A stretch of DNA of 51,547 nt, taken from assembly GCA_913061115.1 (NCBI GenBank), contig CAJXTK010000002.1, positions 1-51,547 on the forward strand. The letters are read 5' to 3'. Positions within the stretch are counted from its first letter, which is position 1. The number at the start of each line of letters is the position of its first letter. This DNA comes from an uncultured Haliea sp. (GTDB taxonomy: Bacteria > Pseudomonadota > Gammaproteobacteria > Pseudomonadales > Halieaceae). The notes beneath the pieces are model-generated. The model was not told where the DNA came from and made no database searches. It was given only the letters and a program-made list of their open reading frames with translations. The position numbers and the translations under genes are program-made. This document shows, in pieces, positions 1 to 8,534 of the stretch.

Positions 1-34
1 GTCTCGTGGGCTCGGAGATATGTATAAGAGACAG
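1..34 (+). other. Nextera transposase adapter remnant (not genomic)
   Basis: These 34 bases match the Illumina Nextera read-2 transposase adapter, ending in the mosaic-end sequence AGAGACAG, with a single mismatch at base 20 (A instead of G). Genomic sequence starts at base 35, inside the rep gene. This is library contamination left at a contig end, not a mobile element of the organism. Confidence 0.96.
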
Positions 35-618
35 GCGTCTCAGGTGTGCGCCAAATGATACGCGACATTGACTACGAGGGCTGGCTTGACCAACTCAGTT
101 CCAGCGAGGACTTGGCAGAACGGCGTATGGGTAATGTCTATTTTTTGATCGACGGCCTGCAGCGGGTTATGTCGAACGAACAAGTTGCGCTAGATGAGGC
201 GATCTCCCGTCTGGTGCTGCGAGATCTTCTGGAGCAGCAAGACGAGGAAGAAAAAGGGCCCGAGAGTGTGCAGCTAATGACGCTGCACGCCGCCAAGGGT
301 TTGGAGTTTCCGCACGTCTACATTATTGGCATGGAGGAGAAACTACTGCCCCACCGAGCGAGTATCGAGGAGGATAACATTGAGGAGGAACGGCGACTGG
401 CCTATGTCGGCATCACTCGAGCGCAACAAACTCTGAGCATGACCATGGCTCTGAAACGTCGCCAGTTTGGCGAAACCATCAACTGTGAGCCCAGCCGCTT
501 TATCGCCGAATTACCTCAGGATGACCTGCAATGGCAGGGCGGTGGTCAGGACACGCAGGACGCCAATGAGGAGCGCGGCCAAGAAACGTTAGCCGGGCTA
601 AAAGATTTATTCGCCTGA
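35..618 (+). CDS. rep: ATP-dependent DNA helicase Rep, C-terminal part (5' truncated)
   Basis: This is the last ~190 residues of a UvrD/Rep superfamily 1A 3'-5' DNA helicase, which helps replication forks past bound proteins. The frame is open from base 37, directly after the adapter, so the gene is cut by the contig edge. Helicase motif V (LMTLHAAKGLEFPHVYI) and motif VI (RRLAYVGITRAQ) are intact. The segment IDYEGWL and the ending PSRFIAELPQDDLQW resemble Rep more than UvrD or PcrA. The ATP-binding Walker A half is missing. It converges on the cytochrome c5 gene, with an 11-base gap between stop codons. The Rep subfamily call rests on remembered similarity to E. coli Rep. Confidence 0.9.
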
Positions 619-629
619 GCAGATCCTCT

Positions 630-1058
630 TTACTGGCTGCCAGCAACCATGTAGTCCACAGCAGCATACACATCCTCATCAGAACAGCTCATACATCCAC
701 CTTTGGCAATCATGCCAGTACCAGGAACACCCCCTACACCCGTGGCATAAAGAGCCGGCATACCCCTGGCAATTCGTCCACTCCAGGCCACGGCATCGCC
801 ATATTTAGGCGCACCTGCGGCGCCAGTACTGTGGCAGGCCATACAAGCTGCGTTGTAAACCGCTTCCCCTGAGCGCGGTTCGGCACTCACTACAGTGGCA
901 GGGGCTGCGGCGCAGGTGTTATCACCTTCCACACAAGATGCGCCCACCGGCTTGATCCGCTCCACTATGGCGTTACGCTGGGCATCGCTCAAATCTGCAG
1001 CAAAAGCGCTGCCAGCCAGCAGAGCGACTAAAAAACTAAAAGCTATACGATTCATCAC
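630..1058 (-). CDS. Cytochrome c5 family protein
   Basis: A 142-residue periplasmic class I cytochrome c. Residues 1-20 form a signal peptide ending in AFA-A. The single haem motif is CMACH, and the axial methionine probably lies in the GTGMIAKGG segment. The tail GGCMSCSDEDVYAAVDYM carries the second cysteine pair (CMSC) typical of cytochrome c5. The family shuttles electrons between respiratory complexes and terminal oxidases. The ~60 residues before the haem domain also hold a C/C pair (ASCVEGDNTCAAA). It stands alone and diverges from the GST-like gene; a promoter is expected in 1059-1234, but no clear boxes were seen. Confidence 0.9.
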   Translation of the reverse strand: MMNRIAFSFLVALLAGSAFAADLSDAQRNAIVERIKPVGASCVEGDNTCAAAPATVVSAEPRSGEAVYNAACMACHSTGAAGAPKYGDAVAWSGRIARGMPALYATGVGGVPGTGMIAKGGCMSCSDEDVYAAVDYMVAGSQ

Positions 1059-1234
1059 GGCGAGTTCCTCGGTTGGTCAGCGGCGCATTATAGCCACATA
1101 TGGTCGGCGTTAAAACGTGATGATTGAAACTATTGCCCCAGACAAAAAAGAGCGACACACTAGCACCACTTTGGCGCAGGACTCTAGTAGGACCCGCTCA
1201 CCCGTCATCTTCTCCGCAACAAAAAAGGCCACAA

Positions 1235-1855
1235 ATGAGACTCTATACGTATGACCCCGCCCCCAACCCACGGCGCCTCTCCCTATTCCTCAAACTCAAA
1301 GGCATTCAGATCGACACACAACAGATCGATATGATGACAGCCGAGCAACTGAAGAACAGCTACCGGCAGGTCAACCCAGCATGCACCCTACCAGCCCTAG
1401 TGCTAGACGACGGCACAGTGCTGACAGAAGTGATTGGCATGTTCTCGTATCTGGAAGAGCTCTATCCCGAGCAACCGCTTATGGGCAGCACACCATTAGA
1501 ACGGGCCCAAGCTATCAGCTGGTGCCACAGACTGTTTCAAGGCCTGATGGTGGCCATCGCCAGCGCCCTGCGTAACCGCGGCAAAAACTTTCACAATCGG
1601 GCGCTGCCGGGGCCGCTAGATACCCCCCAAATACCTGAGCTGGCAGAACGCGGTTTAATGCAAATACACCACATTCTGCCGCAACTGGACGCACATCTGG
1701 CCTCATCAACCTGGCTGGCAGGTGACACTTTTACGATTGCTGATATTGATCTACTGGTGATGATCGATTTTCTGACTTGGATAAAAGAATCCATTCCCGA
1801 CACCTGTCCCGACTTGCAAGCCTGGCATCAGCGCGCAAGCGCCCGGGCAGCCTGA
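1235..1855 (+). CDS. Glutathione S-transferase family protein
   Basis: A 206-residue protein with a thioredoxin-like N-terminal domain (MRLYTYDPAPNPRRLSLFLK). The segment NPACTLPALVLDDGTVLTE carries the cis-proline of the glutathione site, and the helical C-terminal domain includes WLAGDTFTIADIDLLVMIDF, the conserved GST N-capping/hydrophobic staple region. It probably conjugates glutathione to electrophiles in the cytoplasm; the substrate is unknown. The frame is open from a TTG at 1124, but the ATG at 1235 was chosen because the GST fold starts there; the ribosome site is weak either way. A Ser/Tyr catalytic residue near the N-terminus is not obvious. Confidence 0.85.
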   Translation: MRLYTYDPAPNPRRLSLFLKLKGIQIDTQQIDMMTAEQLKNSYRQVNPACTLPALVLDDGTVLTEVIGMFSYLEELYPEQPLMGSTPLERAQAISWCHRLFQGLMVAIASALRNRGKNFHNRALPGPLDTPQIPELAERGLMQIHHILPQLDAHLASSTWLAGDTFTIADIDLLVMIDFLTWIKESIPDTCPDLQAWHQRASARAA

Positions 1856-1947
1856 CACCCGCTACGCTGCGCTAATAGACTAGAATTGATGCCGCATATC
1901 ATGGCCCTTTGCGTTATAAGGGAGTGGACCTCCGCAGGAAGCGATTT

Positions 1948-2850
1948 ATGCTGCATCGACGCACTCTTGGAAGTCGGCATGAGCGCAGTCGATGGCTCCT
2001 GTGTAGTGCGTTTCTCATTCTGCTAGACGGTTGTCAGCCTGCCGAGCCTGATCCACCGCTTGAGGTTTACCTCAGTAGAACAGGCTCATTCCAATCTATC
2101 GCCCCCTCCGACGAATTTAAGGTGCCACCGGTAGTCGTCGATCTGCAGCTGCCTATACCCTGGGGGACTCTCGACACGCTCGATCTAGTGAGTCTGAGTG
2201 GGTGTACCGTGCAAGCTACCATTGGCAAGCGCAACAGTAGCCTCGGTCGATATGCAAAACCATCACAGCGCCTCCTGCTGGAACTGGAATATCTGCGGCT
2301 CGCCCCTCACTGTATTGACCTGCTACGCGAACGCCACTTGGCACTGGCGAATGTCCTCGATGCAGCCTGGCGTCAGCGGCAGTTGCAATTACCCGCGCTC
2401 ATCTTTAATGCGACGCTGGGCAGCGACGAATATCGCTCACTCTGGCTAAACCCGGGGGTCCCCGCCGCCTATCCCCCTGTGAGCCACTCTGCGGCCGTGT
2501 CTGCGCTAGACCGCATCAACCGGGATGTATGCCGTTGGTTGAGCGGCGATTATCAAGCGCAGAATCGTAACTTCGAGGTATCGCTTAGCGAAGTCGCCGG
2601 GGGCGGCGCAGGCGCCTTACTGAACGCATTTTTGACGCACAGCAGTGTTTTATTCGCCGCTGGCCCGCCAAGTGAACGCCTTCAATCACGACTGACACCC
2701 GTCAAAACTCTGGAAACGCATCTCGCTAGCATCCTACCACTGCAATATCGCTATTGGATGGATGACCGAAATGATCGAGTGACAGCAGCCGCCCCCGATA
2801 AATTCCTCCAACCGCCTCCATCCTTACCCCAACCCTGCGGCATAAATTGA
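1948..2850 (+). CDS. DUF3080 family lipoprotein
   Basis: A 300-residue predicted lipoprotein. After a basic N-terminus and a hydrophobic stretch, the sequence LILLDGC forms a lipobox. The body fits the DUF3080 pattern seen in marine gammaproteobacteria: an N-terminal stretch rich in prolines, a segment with LVSLSGC and IGKRNSSLGRYAKPSQRLL, and a helical remainder. Function is unknown. The ATG at 1948 is preceded by AGGA at good spacing and leaves a plausible signal sequence, so it is preferred to the in-frame TTG at 1909. It is followed after ~85 bases by another lipoprotein gene on the same strand. Confidence 0.75.
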   Translation: MLHRRTLGSRHERSRWLLCSAFLILLDGCQPAEPDPPLEVYLSRTGSFQSIAPSDEFKVPPVVVDLQLPIPWGTLDTLDLVSLSGCTVQATIGKRNSSLGRYAKPSQRLLLELEYLRLAPHCIDLLRERHLALANVLDAAWRQRQLQLPALIFNATLGSDEYRSLWLNPGVPAAYPPVSHSAAVSALDRINRDVCRWLSGDYQAQNRNFEVSLSEVAGGGAGALLNAFLTHSSVLFAAGPPSERLQSRLTPVKTLETHLASILPLQYRYWMDDRNDRVTAAAPDKFLQPPPSLPQPCGIN

Positions 2851-2935
2851 CCCCCTTCGTGCCCAAACTCCTAATAATTGGTTACACTGAAGCCACAATC
2901 GCAACGACATGCGCCCACCTCTAATGGAGATTCTA

Positions 2936-3562
2936 ATGATCAATTCCTCTGTGACCCCATTGCGAGCACTGACTGTATTTTCAGTCAGCATCTTATTGGC
3001 CGCCTGCGCTAGCGGACCACCCAAGCCAACTGTAGATTACAAAGCCGATTACGACTTTAGTGCGGTGAAAACAATCGCTTTTTATCGAAACTCTGGCGAA
3101 GTCTTGGGTGATAACCCGATGCAGCTGAGCGACATACAGCGCGACCGTATCGACGAGGCGCTCTCCTATGCACTGACCAACCGAGGCTTTCAGATGGTAA
3201 CGGATGCGTCCACGGCTGATCTTTTACTCAGTTGGACTTTGGACACACAGAACAAAACTGACGTGCGCACCTATCAGACTCCCACGATGGGCATGGGTAT
3301 GGGCAGGGGATACGGTGGATATTACGGGGGCTACAATCGTTACAGTGCATACAATTGCTGGAACTGCAGCCCAACCCGTACCGAGGTCTCGGTACAAAAC
3401 TACACGCAGGGCACGTTCATCGTCGACATGATAGATCCCGAACTGAAAAAATCGGTATGGCGTGGTGTGACTCAATCGCGCCTCAAAGGCCAGCACAGCG
3501 AAGACCAAGGTAAATATAATGCCGCCGCTACGGCGATTTTTGCTGCCTTCCCTCCCGAATGA
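2936..3562 (+). CDS. DUF4136 domain lipoprotein
   Basis: A 208-residue outer-envelope lipoprotein. It has a signal peptide with lipobox LLAAC followed by a DUF4136 domain starting YKADYDFSAVKTIAFY. The middle contains ADLLLSW and a Gly/Tyr/Met-rich insert (GMGMGRGYGGYYGGYNRY) typical of the family. The domain is thought to be an envelope binding or structural module; no enzymatic role is known. The ATG at 2936 has GGAG six to seven bases upstream and is preferred to in-frame ATGs at 2909 and 2924. It converges on the NUDIX gene across ~100 bases with no clear terminator. Confidence 0.85.
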   Translation: MINSSVTPLRALTVFSVSILLAACASGPPKPTVDYKADYDFSAVKTIAFYRNSGEVLGDNPMQLSDIQRDRIDEALSYALTNRGFQMVTDASTADLLLSWTLDTQNKTDVRTYQTPTMGMGMGRGYGGYYGGYNRYSAYNCWNCSPTRTEVSVQNYTQGTFIVDMIDPELKKSVWRGVTQSRLKGQHSEDQGKYNAAATAIFAAFPPE

Positions 3563-3659
3563 TATTGCAGATTTCAGCCGCTAATGCGACACATTGAAGT
3601 TTGACGGGTAGGAGACGAAGGAAGGTAACGTAGCGGGCAAGTTGGTCTGACAGCACCCT

Positions 3660-4397
3660 TCAGATTGACTCGATTACAGACTTGCCATTGCGAACAAGAA
3701 CGAACGGACCAGGCGTTTCGGGGCCTGCCCCCTCACGTAACCGCCGCTCTAGCTCCTGCAACACGGCTCGAGTGATGTGCGGGAGTTGGTCCATTTCCTG
3801 CGCCTTTGACAGCCCCACCCAGTGCAAATCTAATAGCTCTCCCGAACCCTGTGGTCGCTCATGTACCTCCCCTTGAATATGTTCCGCATCAACCATAAAG
3901 AAGCGGGCATCAAATCGGCGATCGCGGTAAGGCGGCGTAATGGCTCGGGCAATAAGGTGCAGGACATCCAGTCGTGGATTGACATCGTGCTGCAGAAAAT
4001 CAGCCCAGTGTCGCGAGCGAGTTTTAATTGTGTGTGTGTGGGGTTCTCCAACGATCAGCCCTGTCTCCTCGTAGGTCTCCCGAATTGCAGCTAATGCGAG
4101 CGCACGCGCCCGGACTTCGGAGCAACCTCGGCGCAGACGTTTCATCACTTGCGGGTGCAAATCGTGCGGCGGCACAATGCGGCTATCCGCCGGATCCACC
4201 TTGCCACCGGGAAAAACAAATTTATTCGGCATGAATTTATGGCTGGCGGCACGCTTACCCATTAGCACACGTGGCTCCTTGCCTCCGCCACGCACAATAA
4301 TCAGAGTGGCCGCATCCTTGGGCCGCACCGCCCGCGTTGTATTGCGTAACTCATCAGGCGAAACGTAACTGGAATCACGCTGCTCATTGCAGTTCAT
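3660..4397 (-). CDS. NUDIX hydrolase
   Basis: A 245-residue cytoplasmic NUDIX enzyme, expected to hydrolyse a nucleoside diphosphate linked to another moiety. The box is split: FPGGKVD at residues 62-68, then a ~38-residue insert, then RETYEETGL at 106-114 with the metal-binding glutamates. An insert of this kind before the RExxEE helix is seen in NUDT7/NUDT19-like CoA diphosphatases, but no CoA-specific signature was confirmed. It lies downstream of mltD on the same strand with a ~70-base gap, so the two may be cotranscribed. Confidence 0.85.
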   Translation of the reverse strand: MNCNEQRDSSYVSPDELRNTTRAVRPKDAATLIIVRGGGKEPRVLMGKRAASHKFMPNKFVFPGGKVDPADSRIVPPHDLHPQVMKRLRRGCSEVRARALALAAIRETYEETGLIVGEPHTHTIKTRSRHWADFLQHDVNPRLDVLHLIARAITPPYRDRRFDARFFMVDAEHIQGEVHERPQGSGELLDLHWVGLSKAQEMDQLPHITRAVLQELERRLREGAGPETPGPFVLVRNGKSVIESI

Positions 4398-4467
4398 TGA
4401 TCTTCCTTATTGCTCAACCGGAAACAATCCAAACACATCCCCAGATATACCTTTGGTGAAAGAGATC

Positions 4468-5967
4468 TTACCCGGCGCTGGCTATTTTTAATTTTTGACC
4501 TGGCTGGATCGCCTTCTTAACAGAAAGCGCATTCCATGCTGCCAGTTGTTGCGTGGAAACCTTGAATCGCCGCGCAATGCTCCACAAGGAGTCGCCAGTT
4601 CGAATAACATACTCGCGCGCCTGTAACTGACCACCGACGATACTCGCGACCGACGAAGGTTGGCCCAGCTTATAGCCCGGCAAGCGTAGAGATTTACCCG
4701 CGCGGATAGAGTGATTGCTTAAGCCATTGAGGGCCATCACGTTTGATACAGAAGTCCCGTAGCGTTGGGCTATGGTCGACAAAGAATCACCCGGAACGAC
4801 GCGATGCATGCGGTCTGGCTTCTGCTGACTGAAATAAGCATTCGAGGGCAAGGACGCCACCGTCTTCTCCAGCGGCCTATTGAGTTGCGCCTTGGGCACC
4901 CGCAAAGGATAACCCTGGGGGATATATTTTTCCCCACTCCATACCGGCTCCAGCAGCGCCGGATTGTGGCGTTTTAGCTGATCAAGACTAATACCGGCAG
5001 CGCGGGCCAACGCACTGGCTGAAATGTAATCCGGCAACGTAACAACATAGAAAGACGTGGGTGACTCCAATGCTACTTTGCGGAAATAGCGCCCAGGATC
5101 ACTATCAATCTGCAGCGCTGCAAGAAATGAGGCGTAAAAGTTGCGCGAGGCAAAACCGAAGGAGGGACTCTTGTACTTGCGAACAATAACGCCGATATCC
5201 TTGGTGCCCAATGTCTTTGCCGCACGCGTCATTCCGCCCGCACCATGATTGTAACTGGTCAGGGCCAATGGCCAGGTGCCCGTAATTTTATAATTAGTCT
5301 TGAGTAGCCTGGCCGCGCCTTCAGTTGCAATGAAAGGGTCCATGCGCTCATCCATCACATTATCCACCCGCATATACTGACGTGCGGTAGCCGGCATAAA
5401 TTGCCACATCCCCGCCGCTGCTACCTTAGAGTACGCGCGGGGATTAAAGGAAGACTCCACATGGGGCAGCACCCCCAATTCCAGGGGCAAATCATGGTGG
5501 ATTAGAACTTCGCGGATATGCTGTTTCCATTGTCCAGAACGGGCTAGTCCGGCGAGAAAATGGTCCGACTGACCCAGTTGGAAACGAACCCGCTGAGCTG
5601 CAAGGGTAAAGGTCTCAGAGGACGTTTCTAGCGGCCAGGCGGCAAGCACCTCTGTTTCAGTGGCGCTGAAAGCGCTGAGTTTACCCTGGCCGAGGCTGTT
5701 CAGTGCGTTCTTGACACGCTGGGTCGCGGCGGCGATCTGCTGGTCTCGTTGGCGCCTAGTGAGCGCAGGCGAAACACTAACTGTCTGGTAGATAACGGAC
5801 AGATTTTCATCGTCATGGATGAATCCCTGTTGAGTAGAAATTTGGGTATAGACCTTGACCCAAAAACTGACGGCTGGCTCTAACGCCGGGGGCCGGGGAA
5901 AGGTTGACGCACTGACACGGAGAGACGCGAGTAACAAAAGAGTGGCGAAAATGACTACTCGGACCAT
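4468..5967 (-). CDS. mltD: Membrane-bound lytic murein transglycosylase D
   Basis: A 499-residue peptidoglycan lytic transglycosylase. It has a signal peptide ending near residue 20 (RVSAS). A SLT/GH23 domain carries the catalytic Glu at about residue 171 (VESSFNP), followed by AAGMWQFMPATARQY and SYNHGAGG. Two LysM peptidoglycan-binding repeats follow at about 389-435 (VVPGDSLSTIAQRYG) and 452-496 (IRTGDSLWSIARRF). It cleaves the MurNAc-GlcNAc bond, forming 1,6-anhydro products during wall remodelling. No LxGC lipobox was found, so anchoring by lipid, as in E. coli MltD, is doubtful; it may be soluble in the periplasm. Confidence 0.93.
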   Translation of the reverse strand: MVRVVIFATLLLLASLRVSASTFPRPPALEPAVSFWVKVYTQISTQQGFIHDDENLSVIYQTVSVSPALTRRQRDQQIAAATQRVKNALNSLGQGKLSAFSATETEVLAAWPLETSSETFTLAAQRVRFQLGQSDHFLAGLARSGQWKQHIREVLIHHDLPLELGVLPHVESSFNPRAYSKVAAAGMWQFMPATARQYMRVDNVMDERMDPFIATEGAARLLKTNYKITGTWPLALTSYNHGAGGMTRAAKTLGTKDIGVIVRKYKSPSFGFASRNFYASFLAALQIDSDPGRYFRKVALESPTSFYVVTLPDYISASALARAAGISLDQLKRHNPALLEPVWSGEKYIPQGYPLRVPKAQLNRPLEKTVASLPSNAYFSQQKPDRMHRVVPGDSLSTIAQRYGTSVSNVMALNGLSNHSIRAGKSLRLPGYKLGQPSSVASIVGGQLQAREYVIRTGDSLWSIARRFKVSTQQLAAWNALSVKKAIQPGQKLKIASAG

Positions 5968-6561
5968 ATCTTGTAGCCTTGAAAATGAGCTGTAGCGTGA
6001 GTTTATACCAGAGTTTTTTCAACCTGTAACCATCGACCTTCTACTTGGAGTCAGCCGAGGCCTATTCGCTCACCACACTGGTCTATTTTTTTGCAGAGCG
6101 ATGTCACGGATACCCACTGTTTCGGCGGCCTTGACCATTGAGTTGCCGTTGCCATAGGGCGAATCCTGGCTAAGCTCAGACGCACCTGACCCAGAAAATA
6201 CTTGCGTTCTCGTCAGGCAGGAATAAAATCGCGCCGACGTTGTAGCAATAGACATCTTATGCCATCGAATGCTCAGTCCTGCGCCTAAGGTTCCGTTGGT
6301 CTCGAGCGGCAGTTTACGGCTGAACTGGAGAGAAAAATAATGGTGCTTTGTGCTGAGACCAACCGGCTCTCCCGAAGCCTAACGCCTCATCTAGTGAGCC
6401 TGATTGGCTGAGGCTATTACTGTCTGCAGAATACTTCTTTATCTGACTCCTTAGACTCTGGTTTGGCGTCAGCGGCATTATCAGCACAGTGTCTACCACG
6501 GCAGACATCGTGCAAACGCGGGTCATTACCCGTAGCAACTGTATAACACGAGATACAACGT
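5968..6561. other. 594-base intergenic region upstream of speA
   Basis: No convincing gene was found between the divergent mltD and speA starts. Short open frames (for example 6070-6255 and 6314-6538, minus strand) lack ribosome sites and recognisable families. The stretch must hold the promoters of both genes. One weak sigma-70-like pair, TTGCGT followed about 16 bases later by TAAAAT, lies around 6203-6231 on the plus strand. Its length would also allow a leader RNA or a small RNA, but nothing specific supports one. Confidence 0.4.
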
Positions 6562-8508
6562 ATGCCCAAAGAGCGTCCCACTATCACATCAGCTGCAGCC
6601 ACGCCTGCAGGCTGGAGCAGCGAGCGCAGCGCCGAACTCTATGGCATCAACACCTGGGGCGCCGGATACTTTGATCTTTCAGAGCAGGGCGAAGCACAGG
6701 TGAACGTGGATTTCGGCGAGCATCAGGTCGCTGTGTCTATTATGGATATTGTATTGGGCATGCGCGCGAGGGGACTGCACATGCCGGCGGTGCTGCGTAT
6801 CCGCAACCTGCTTGATCACCGCATCAAGCTCTTGAACGAATCTTTTGCACAGGCCATAGAACAAGGCGGCTACCAGAATACGTACCGCGGCGTATTTCCC
6901 ATCAAGGTCAACCAGCAGTGCCATGTTATCGAAGAAATAGCCGATTACGGGCGCCGTTATCACCACGGCTTTGAAGCAGGCAGTAAAGCAGAGCTGATTA
7001 TCGCATTGTCGCAGCTGAAGGATCACGGCAGCCTGATTGTGTGCAATGGCTACAAAGATGCCGAGTTTATCGATCTGGGACTCTATGCCAGACAAATGGG
7101 CATTGCCTGTTTCTTTGTGCTGGAATCCATCACCGAATTGCCACTCGTGCTTGAGCGCAGCCGGATACTGGGCGTCGAGCCGCTCATTGGTGTGCGTATC
7201 AAAAATAGCGTAGCAGTTGATGGCCACTGGAGCCAGGACAGTGGAGATCGCTCTATATTTGGACTGTCCACAGATTCACTGATCAGTATTGTGGATAATC
7301 TACGCGACGCCGGGATGCTGCACTGCCTACAGCTATTGCATTGTCATCTAGGCTCCCAGATTCCCAATATTCGCAATGTACGCAGCGGAGTACTAGATGC
7401 CTGCCGATTTTACGCTGGCCTGGTCGAAGAAGGCGCACCGATGGGTTATCTCGATTTAGGCGGCGGCCTCGCAGTAGACTACGAGGGCGCGCGCACCAAC
7501 AGCACTCACAGCATGAACTACCAGCTGCATGAATACTGCACTAATATTGTAGAGAGTATTTGTGAGACCTTCGATCCACTCGGTATTGCACATCCTGTCA
7601 TTATCACCGAATCCGGTCGTGCCACCGTTGCCTATTCATCGATGTTGCTCTTTAACATACTCGATGTGCGCACCAGCAGTCCTGGACCGATCGCTGACAA
7701 TCTGCCGGCGGATTGCAACGAAACACTGGTCAACCTTCAGTCGGCACTCAACACAGTGTGCGCAGACAACTTTCAGGAAAGCTATAACGATGCTCTGTTC
7801 TATCGAGACGAGTTACGTGAAGAATTCCACCATGGTCAGGCTACTCTGCGGGAGAGGGCATTGGGAGAAAACCTCTACTTGGCTGTATTGCAGAAGGTCG
7901 CAGCGATACTTCCTCAATTAAACAGGGTGCCACCTGAGCTCGAGAATCTACCCGAATTATTGTCAGACATCTATTATGGCAACTTCAGCCTGTTCCAGTC
8001 ACTTCCAGACATATGGGCAATTGATCAAGTGTTTCCCATTATGCCGATTCATCGGCTCAACGAGCAGCCCACCCGGTCGGCGGTATTGGCCGACTTAACC
8101 TGTGACTGTGATGGCAAGATAGATCACTTCTCCACTCCGGAAGGAATCAGCCGAACACTCAGCTTGCATGCATTAAAACCAGACGAAGATTACTACCTTA
8201 GCGTGTTTCTTGTGGGCGCCTACCAGGAAACGCTTGGGGACTTACACAACCTGTTCGGCGACACCAACGTGGTCAACGTTGCCATTGATCGCGATGGCAC
8301 ATTCGAGTTTGAGCGTGAATTCCACGGTGACAGTATCTCTGATGTTCTCAGTTATGTTGAGTATGAACCCAAACAGATGCAGGAGAAGTTTCGCTTAGTG
8401 GCAGAAGATGCCGTGCGCAGCGGTAAAATAACCATCGCCCAACGTCAGGCGATTTTGCGAGCTTTTAAGGAAAGCCTGCACGGGTATACTTATTTTGAGC
8501 ATGAATAG
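6562..8508 (+). CDS. speA: Biosynthetic arginine decarboxylase
   Basis: A 648-residue PLP enzyme converting arginine to agmatine, the first step of putrescine synthesis by the agmatine route. It is of normal length (E. coli SpeA is 658). The PLP lysine is K115 in GVFPIKVNQQ. Other family motifs are HCHLGSQIPNIRNV, YLDLGGGLAVDYEG and ITESGRA. It is the first gene of a polyamine operon, five bases before the next open frame and 26 bases before that gene's preferred start. Agmatine must still be converted to putrescine by agmatinase or AguA/AguB, and neither is present in this window. Confidence 0.97.
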   Translation: MPKERPTITSAAATPAGWSSERSAELYGINTWGAGYFDLSEQGEAQVNVDFGEHQVAVSIMDIVLGMRARGLHMPAVLRIRNLLDHRIKLLNESFAQAIEQGGYQNTYRGVFPIKVNQQCHVIEEIADYGRRYHHGFEAGSKAELIIALSQLKDHGSLIVCNGYKDAEFIDLGLYARQMGIACFFVLESITELPLVLERSRILGVEPLIGVRIKNSVAVDGHWSQDSGDRSIFGLSTDSLISIVDNLRDAGMLHCLQLLHCHLGSQIPNIRNVRSGVLDACRFYAGLVEEGAPMGYLDLGGGLAVDYEGARTNSTHSMNYQLHEYCTNIVESICETFDPLGIAHPVIITESGRATVAYSSMLLFNILDVRTSSPGPIADNLPADCNETLVNLQSALNTVCADNFQESYNDALFYRDELREEFHHGQATLRERALGENLYLAVLQKVAAILPQLNRVPPELENLPELLSDIYYGNFSLFQSLPDIWAIDQVFPIMPIHRLNEQPTRSAVLADLTCDCDGKIDHFSTPEGISRTLSLHALKPDEDYYLSVFLVGAYQETLGDLHNLFGDTNVVNVAIDRDGTFEFEREFHGDSISDVLSYVEYEPKQMQEKFRLVAEDAVRSGKITIAQRQAILRAFKESLHGYTYFEHE

Positions 8509-8534
8509 AACAGATGAAGACGGGGGAAAGGACA

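Noticed and set aside
1-34. Tn5-type transposon end
   Set aside because: The mosaic end is joined to the full Illumina adapter tail, so it is library-derived.
3224-3508. 94-codon minus-strand open frame inside the DUF4136 gene
   Set aside because: Shadow of a well-supported lipoprotein gene on the other strand.
6070-6255. Small minus-strand open frame of 61 codons in the speA upstream gap
   Set aside because: No ribosome site, no recognisable domain and no supporting context.
6314-6538. Second small minus-strand open frame in the same gap
   Set aside because: Low-complexity, no ribosome site, overlaps the expected promoter region of speA.
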